Of a DNA stretch of 64,000 bases, positions 58,680-64,000 are shown in pieces. Below the pieces are notes generated by a model, which was given only the letters and a program-made list of their open reading frames with translations, did not search any database and had not been told where the DNA came from. Each line of letters starts with the position of its first letter. Within the stretch, counting starts at the first letter, position 1. Position numbers and translations under genes: made by a program. This DNA is from Gnetum montanum. Lineage: Eukaryota; Streptophyta; Gnetopsida; Gnetales; Gnetaceae. The stretch lies in contig MNCI01027002.1 in the NCBI GenBank assembly GCA_015680685.1, positions 310,001 to 374,000 of the forward strand, given 5' to 3'.

Positions 58680-59350
58680 CAAATTTATATTGATCCATCC
58701 ATGAAGCCAAGGAGGCAACCACAATAGTGGTTAAATCTAAAATTAAAGAAAATTATCGAAGAGTAAATTGAGCAACTCCTTAATGTAGGGTTTATCTACC
58801 CCATTGTGGATAATGAGTGGGTTAGTCCACTTGTGATAGTATGAAAGAGAGATGGAAAATAGCAGGTTTGTATCAACTTCAGGCTATTAAACATGGTAAC
58901 ATTCAAAGATTATTTTCTATTGTCATCCAGTGATCAAGTGTTGGACAACATATTTGGGCATTGCTATTACAATTTTTTGGATGGTTATAGTGGCTATAAC
59001 AAAATCCATATTGCACTGAAAAACTAGTACAAAACAACATTCACAAGTCCTTGGGGGACCTTTGCATATTACAAGATGCCTTTTGGTCTATGCAATGCTC
59101 CTGCCACTTTTCATTGTCTGGTCTTAAGCATCATTCAGCATCACATTGGTAGCAAAGTGAATGTCTTCAAGGATCACTTCTCCACTTGCGATGCTACATT
59201 TGAGTAAGCCTTGGACCACCCTGAGTAAGTTCTCAAAAGATGTGTGGAAAAAGACCTGTAGCTCAATTGGCAGAAGAGTCATCTCATGGTCTAAGAAGGC
59301 ATGGTACTAGGACACATAATTTCTTAGGCAGGGATTGAGGTGGATCCTAA
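58680..59350 (+). pseudogene. Athila-like reverse transcriptase, decayed
   Basis: INFRLLNMVTFKDYF (58868-58912), YNFLDGYSGYNKIHIAL (58969-59019), TFAYYKMPFGLCNAPATFH (59059-59115) and the active-site region VFKDHF (about 59161-59178) are recognisable, in family order. The catalytic Asp-Asp is changed (DH, with Lys for Met). LNWQKSHLMV follows at about 59261. Stops occur throughout. Confidence 0.87.
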
Positions 59351-60010
59351 GAAAATAAAGGTTATCTAAGGAATAACTTGCTAACCAAAAATTGTTAAAG
59401 ATGTTCAGTCATTCCTTAGACACATTGGCTACAACTGGCAATTTATAGAAAATTTCTCTAAGATTGCAAAGTCGTTGGTCGAGCTAATAAAGAAAGATGC
59501 TTCATTCATCTAGACCAAGGAATGTGAAAAGACATTTTATAGCCTCAAGTAGAAGCTCATAGAGACTCCAATTCTATGAGCACCTGATTGGTCTAGACCA
59601 TTTCATATCATGATAGATGCATCAAATTATGCCTTGGGAGTCATACTTACATAGTTGGATGACAAGAAACATCCATATTACATCCATTATGTAAGTCTAA
59701 GCATTGTGGATGCATAGTTTAGTTACACCACAATGAAGAAAGAACTAATGGTGGTGGTGTATGCTCTAGAGAAGTTTAGGTAGTATGTGCTTGAATATAA
59801 AGTATTTATGCACATCAAACATAGTGCCATTTGCTTCCTCATGAACAAGCCAATGGTGAGCCCTCATGTCATACGATGGTTGGTGATCTTACAAGAATTC
59901 AATCTTATCATGGTAGATCAAAAGAGGATTGAAAATGTGGTCACTAATAATCTCTCTTGGTTATGATGGAATAACAAAGAGGAAGAGAGCTCACTCTCTG
60001 ACCAATTTCT
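59351..60010 (+). pseudogene. RNase H domain, decayed
   Basis: PFHIMIDASNYALGVILT (59601-59655) is the first RNase H block with its Asp. KELMVVVYALEKF (about 59739-59777) is the second, with the expected Glu. The third Asp block is replaced by HIKHSAI. A tail with VVTNNLSWL marks the end. Several stops are present. Confidence 0.8.
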
Positions 60011-60179
60011 TGATGAACTCCTCTTTGCTAGTGCAATAAATGAACAAGTGCCCACAAAACCAAAATGGTATGATGACATCCTCACTTATCTTCTCACTCA
60101 AGAGATGCCACAATATTTTGACTATAGGAAGAAAAAAAAGTTTCTTCATTAGACCAAATGTTTATGATAATTAATGAAC

Positions 60180-61306
60180 ACATTTACAAGGTGTGTGCTG
60201 ATGGCCTAGTTCATTGATGTGTCCCTAATGCAGATCAATTGTGTGTTCTCCAGGATGCTCACAAAGGCCCTTGTGGAGGCCAATATGGAGGGAGATGCAT
60301 GAATATAAAAATCTTAATGGCAGGATACTATTGGCCCATAATCTTTACAAATGCTCACTAGTTTGTTTAATCTTGTGAACACTATCAACAAGATGGTGGG
60401 ATAACCACATGAATGGAGGATGCTCAATAGTGGATTAAACCACTAGAATCCTTTGACATATGGGGCATAGATTTAATGGGTCTCATCACATGCATGTCCA
60501 ATGGAAAGGCATATACAATCATCACCATTGATTACTACACAAAATGGGCAAAAAGCAATAGCCATCATTGATTGTACACATCCACTACTATGTAGTTTGT
60601 ATAACAAAATGTTGTGAATAGGTTTAGGATGCCATGTGCACTAATTTTTGATAATAGAACTTATTTTAAAAGTGCCACTTTTTGTAAACTTATGCAACAC
60701 TTAGGGGTTGAACATAAATTAATAACACCCTACCACCCCCAAGCCAATAGTCAAGCTGAGGTTACCTATAGGAAGATCACAAAGATCCTAATGAGAACTA
60801 TTAGCAAATATAGGAGAGACTAGAGCACAAAATTAAATGATTCCCTTTGGGCCTATCGTGCAACATGGAAACTCCCTATAGGTTACTCTCCCTATGAGTT
60901 GGTGTATAGAAAATTACCAACTCTACCTATCTAATCTGAGCTTCGTACACTTTCAATAGCCTATGACTTAGACCTTAACCTTAGCCTAGCATAAATAAAA
61001 AGATCAATCAACTTGAATGTGCTAAATGAAAATCAATTAGTGACCCTGTCCTTGAATGAAGTGCACAAGGCATTCAATAAACAACAACATGACCTAAGAA
61101 TCAGAAGGATCAAACTTAAACCTAGAGATAAGGTCCTCTATTGGAACCCCACATATGTTTCTCAAAAAACCAAATTTCAAACATTGTGGAAAGGGCCCTA
61201 TATAATCGATAAAACCTTTTCTTCTAAGGTCATGATTATATACAAACCTGAAAACCCCAAACAAGAGGTAGTTGGTCAACATCTAACAAGGAAAGCCTTT
61301 CCATGA
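60180..61306 (+). pseudogene. Athila-like integrase, decayed
   Basis: The zinc-binding part (DAHKGPCGGQ and a partly lost C-x2-C) is followed by the core with all three acidic residues still visible: WGIDLMG (about 60460), IFDN (about 60650) and SQAEVTYRK (about 60755). Stops and a frame change break it. The C-terminal part from 61013 to 61306 is open (RIRRIKLKPRDKVLYWNPTY) and ends at a stop at 61304-61306. Compared with 44051-45433 it has decayed independently. Confidence 0.87.
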
Positions 61307-62270
61307 GCCCAAGTAAGCTAGTACAACAAATACCTCAATGGATGGGTAACCATGCCCAATTTTCATATCTCCTCCTTCCAACTCAATTGTGAGGGAGATG
61401 TCCATCAATGCTAACCATATACATAGCTCCTCAATTTTTCTATTTTTTATTTTACACATTTTTTTTTGCAAATTATTTATTTTATACCTTTTTGATTTTA
61501 AAAACATATTCCTATTTTACACCATTTTTTGTTTTACATCATCATTAGTACATTTAAATCTTTCTTGAATATTTAAGAATTTCTTATATATTTTACCTTA
61601 TTTTATTTTATTTTGATCTGATTTTCTAATTTCTATTAATAAATATGCTTTGTGCCAATAGGACATAGTGTTGTTGTATCTATTGCTAATGGTGGTTTGC
61701 ACTTAATGTTTTTGTTTGCTAATGTCTCATTTCTTTTTTTGACTTTTTGAATTGATGGCTAAGACATGGTTTCTTTTTCATGGAATAGGCAATGAGTCAA
61801 CGATGTCTACCCACCTATAAAAATCTTTGGTTTTCCTTATTTTGGGAATATGAGGTCCCTTCATTAAATAAACCTTTAATAAATTTGTGACCTTGGTGAT
61901 TTTTAGAATTAGGAAGGTTTTCACAGGGTGTGGCTTCAAGGGAACTTAATACTCTATGTACTCTTCTACTTACTTGGGGTGCATGAGTGCTTTCATGGAT
62001 TTCTTACTGTTTCATGTCAACCATATCCAGGGAGTTAAATAAGTCTTTGCATGTTGTGCTTCCCATCCAAAAAATTCTAAATAAATAACTAAATAAATAA
62101 AAACAACAACATGATGAAAATTCAAAGCACATCCCTTAGACAAATAAATAGGCTACAAGCACTAGTTATGGAACTAGAAAGACATGTTACCCATGCTTGA
62201 AGTTCCTCTCTAATGAAGGAACTCTCTCACTTCCTGCTTCTCTTTTCTTCTCTTTAAAAAATGATTATTA
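61307..62270 (+). other. Non-coding region after integrase
   Basis: Inverted relative of 43040-44050. T-rich, with no coding potential. Confidence 0.5.
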
Positions 62271-63480
62271 TTTTGTGGAAGCACTCTTGTGTCTCAAGGA
62301 GGTAGATCAGTCTTGAAGTAGTGATGCAAAGCTACTGAAAGTGGTTGGTTTTAGTCTAGATTGAGGATGGATCTTTTTAGGTCATTTAATTACAAATCCA
62401 CAAAAGGGAAATCTTATAACCTCAATTTGGAACTTCATTCCACCTTCTCCATCATCCATCCATGCTCCCCATAACTCACCTCACTACCAATGTCGATGTT
62501 CTTGTTTGGTGTCTTTTCCTGATGTACTTGAATTCTTTGGTAGAATCTTCTTAGTTTTGGTCCTTAACTTTCATAAACCACAATCACCTATGGGGCCCAA
62601 GGACTCCTTTGGTTGAGGTTATGTAAGGGAAAATAGGGCATGTGCCTACTATGGGGAGGATCCACTTGCATATCTCTTGGTTGGATTCATTAAGTACCTT
62701 ACCCTTAGGCATTATTATAATCAAAATCTTTCGTGCACCCATCTTCTACATCTAACCATGTGCTCCTTTAAGAACTTTCTTCAATTCATACATTCTCCAT
62801 CAAATTCTTGAATTTTTGAGCTTTCAAAGATCCTCTTCAATGATTTCATCATATTTTTATCCTTTCTAGGATACCATGAATCCTAAATTCATTCAAAATG
62901 TTTTTGTATTTTTCAAAATATTCAAGTTCGAAAATTTTGTTTATAGACACCTAAATGGGGTCCTATCGATAGAGCCCATGCATATACAAGGTCTTCAACA
63001 TAATGCAACACTACTATATATATGCATGATCCCCCTTAGAAATTTTCACATTTTCTCACAAACACCCAAAGAAGTTTTGCAATTTTTAGAGCCTAGAACC
63101 TTCCAGAGGCCATAACTTCTTAACTATTTGTCCAAATCACTTTGTTCATCCATCTTGTAGCTCCTGAAGGTAATTTCTTAGTTGTGGGAGTGAAAAATGT
63201 GCCATTTTTGAAAAAAAATTCAACATTTTCTAACTTCCACAAAGGTTTAACTAAGGAATCATCATTAAGACACCTAATCATAAGAGTTAAACCTTTCCAA
63301 TGAGCTCTGGTAACACTTATAATAAAAAAATTAATTTAATTAATTCATAAAATAATAAAAAAATAATTAATCTACCATGGTCCAATTGTAGCCAAGTGTA
63401 ACTAATTAACGAGATAAGATATCCAAAAATTTTAAGTTATACATTATATCTACTGATTCATGGATGTGTTGTGAGTGTAG
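62271..63480. other. Unassigned sequence, possible insertion
   Basis: Homology with the minus-strand copy ends at about 62270 and is not seen again. No coding potential or terminal repeats are recognised. An AT-rich block lies at 63310-63440. Confidence 0.35.
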
Positions 63481-64000
63481 ATAACACCAAAATGCCAATG
63501 CACACAAGAAAAAGGACCATCTCAACCAAGGGAAAAATAGCCAAGAACAAGAAGGGGTCAAGAACTGGCCTAGGCAGAGTCAATCGCAACCCATGCCACA
63601 TGACCTCTTTGGAAAGAGGCTGAAGTGGAGTCTATTCATCAGATTCCAAAATAGGTGGTAGCAATAGAACATTTTCACCTACATGATGTACTAGAAAAAT
63701 AAGTGAACCTTGAGGTGACCTTGATAGAAGCTTTCCCGAACCAAATCATATCAAGGGAGGTCTAGAAGATAGTTCTCTACGAGTTGAACTTTGGCTCTTT
63801 CTTGGAGTAAGCACCTAAAGAAGTACAGGACCAATTGAAGACCTCTCCCATGTTGCCAATTATCACTTCTAGCATGAAGTGGTATATGAGAGAGATGTTC
63901 CTATTTTGGAATAGTAGGTAGGTCAGTTCAATGGTCAAGATCAAAGATATTTCAGTGCAAGCCATTACAGAGGCACTAGGTTTGTGTGAAACTAGGGTGA
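63481..64000 (+). pseudogene. Decayed ORF running out of the window, unknown family
   Basis: A short open part begins MPMHTRKRTISTKGKIAKNK at 63491. After a frame change a helical stretch runs in one frame to the window end without indels. It includes VVAIEHFHLHDVL, KIVLYELNFGSFLE and the last block VKIKDISVQAITEALGLCE. Five or so point stops lie where Gln codons (CAG/CAA) would fit. Position suggests the 3' ORF of the plus-strand element, but no similarity to the 41380-42935 remnant was noticed. It could instead be part of another transposon. Confidence 0.4.

Overview
This is nuclear DNA of a seed plant with a large, repeat-dominated genome. It holds old plant-type LTR retrotransposons (Ty3/gypsy of the Tat/Athila branch, and one Ty1/copia), solo and truncated LTRs, tRNA-derived short elements, and one short plant hevein-like gene. 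A gymnosperm is plausible from the age and density of the decayed elements, but the sequence does not prove it. Nothing bacterial, viral or organellar is seen.

Layout. 1-4417 is the 3' end of a Tat-like gypsy element (integrase, 3' non-coding region with a 37-bp array, polypurine tract, 1.56-kb LTR). 4418-12370 is the 3' scrap of a second element, then an LTR, a long 5' leader, a decayed pre-gag ORF and a decayed gag holding a 390-base assembly gap. 12371-33500 is a stack of minus-strand elements sharing another LTR type (copies A, D, B and C), with a 4.57-kb copia element (20499-25065, target duplication CACTA) nested in it. At 30403-30816 lies the only convincing host gene, a secreted chitin-binding hevein-like peptide with TATA box and poly(A) signal. 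34600-39700 is a third, diverged leader-gag copy split by a 2.3-kb insertion. 41380-49835 is a minus-strand Athila-like pol with a 3' ORF remnant, interrupted by a 1,688-bp solo LTR with target duplication CTTAC. 49836-62270 is a plus-strand element (truncated LTR, leader, pre-gag ORF, gag, protease, RT, RNase H, integrase); its first 7.4 kb closely duplicates 4958-12370. The window ends in another decayed ORF.

All retroelement coding regions carry stops or lost catalytic residues. Most in-frame stops sit where glutamine or arginine codons would be one C-to-T change away, as expected of methylated, silenced plant DNA.

The observations most worth following are: an inverted duplication of the hevein chitin-binding exon inside its own ORF (65-nt arms, one 21-nt perfect stretch), which resembles the birth of a small-RNA hairpin; a conserved hairpin with a compensatory change and wobble pairs at the U5 end of four related minus-strand LTRs; and arrays of short CpG-containing palindromes upstream of the TATA box in LTRs that otherwise share little sequence.
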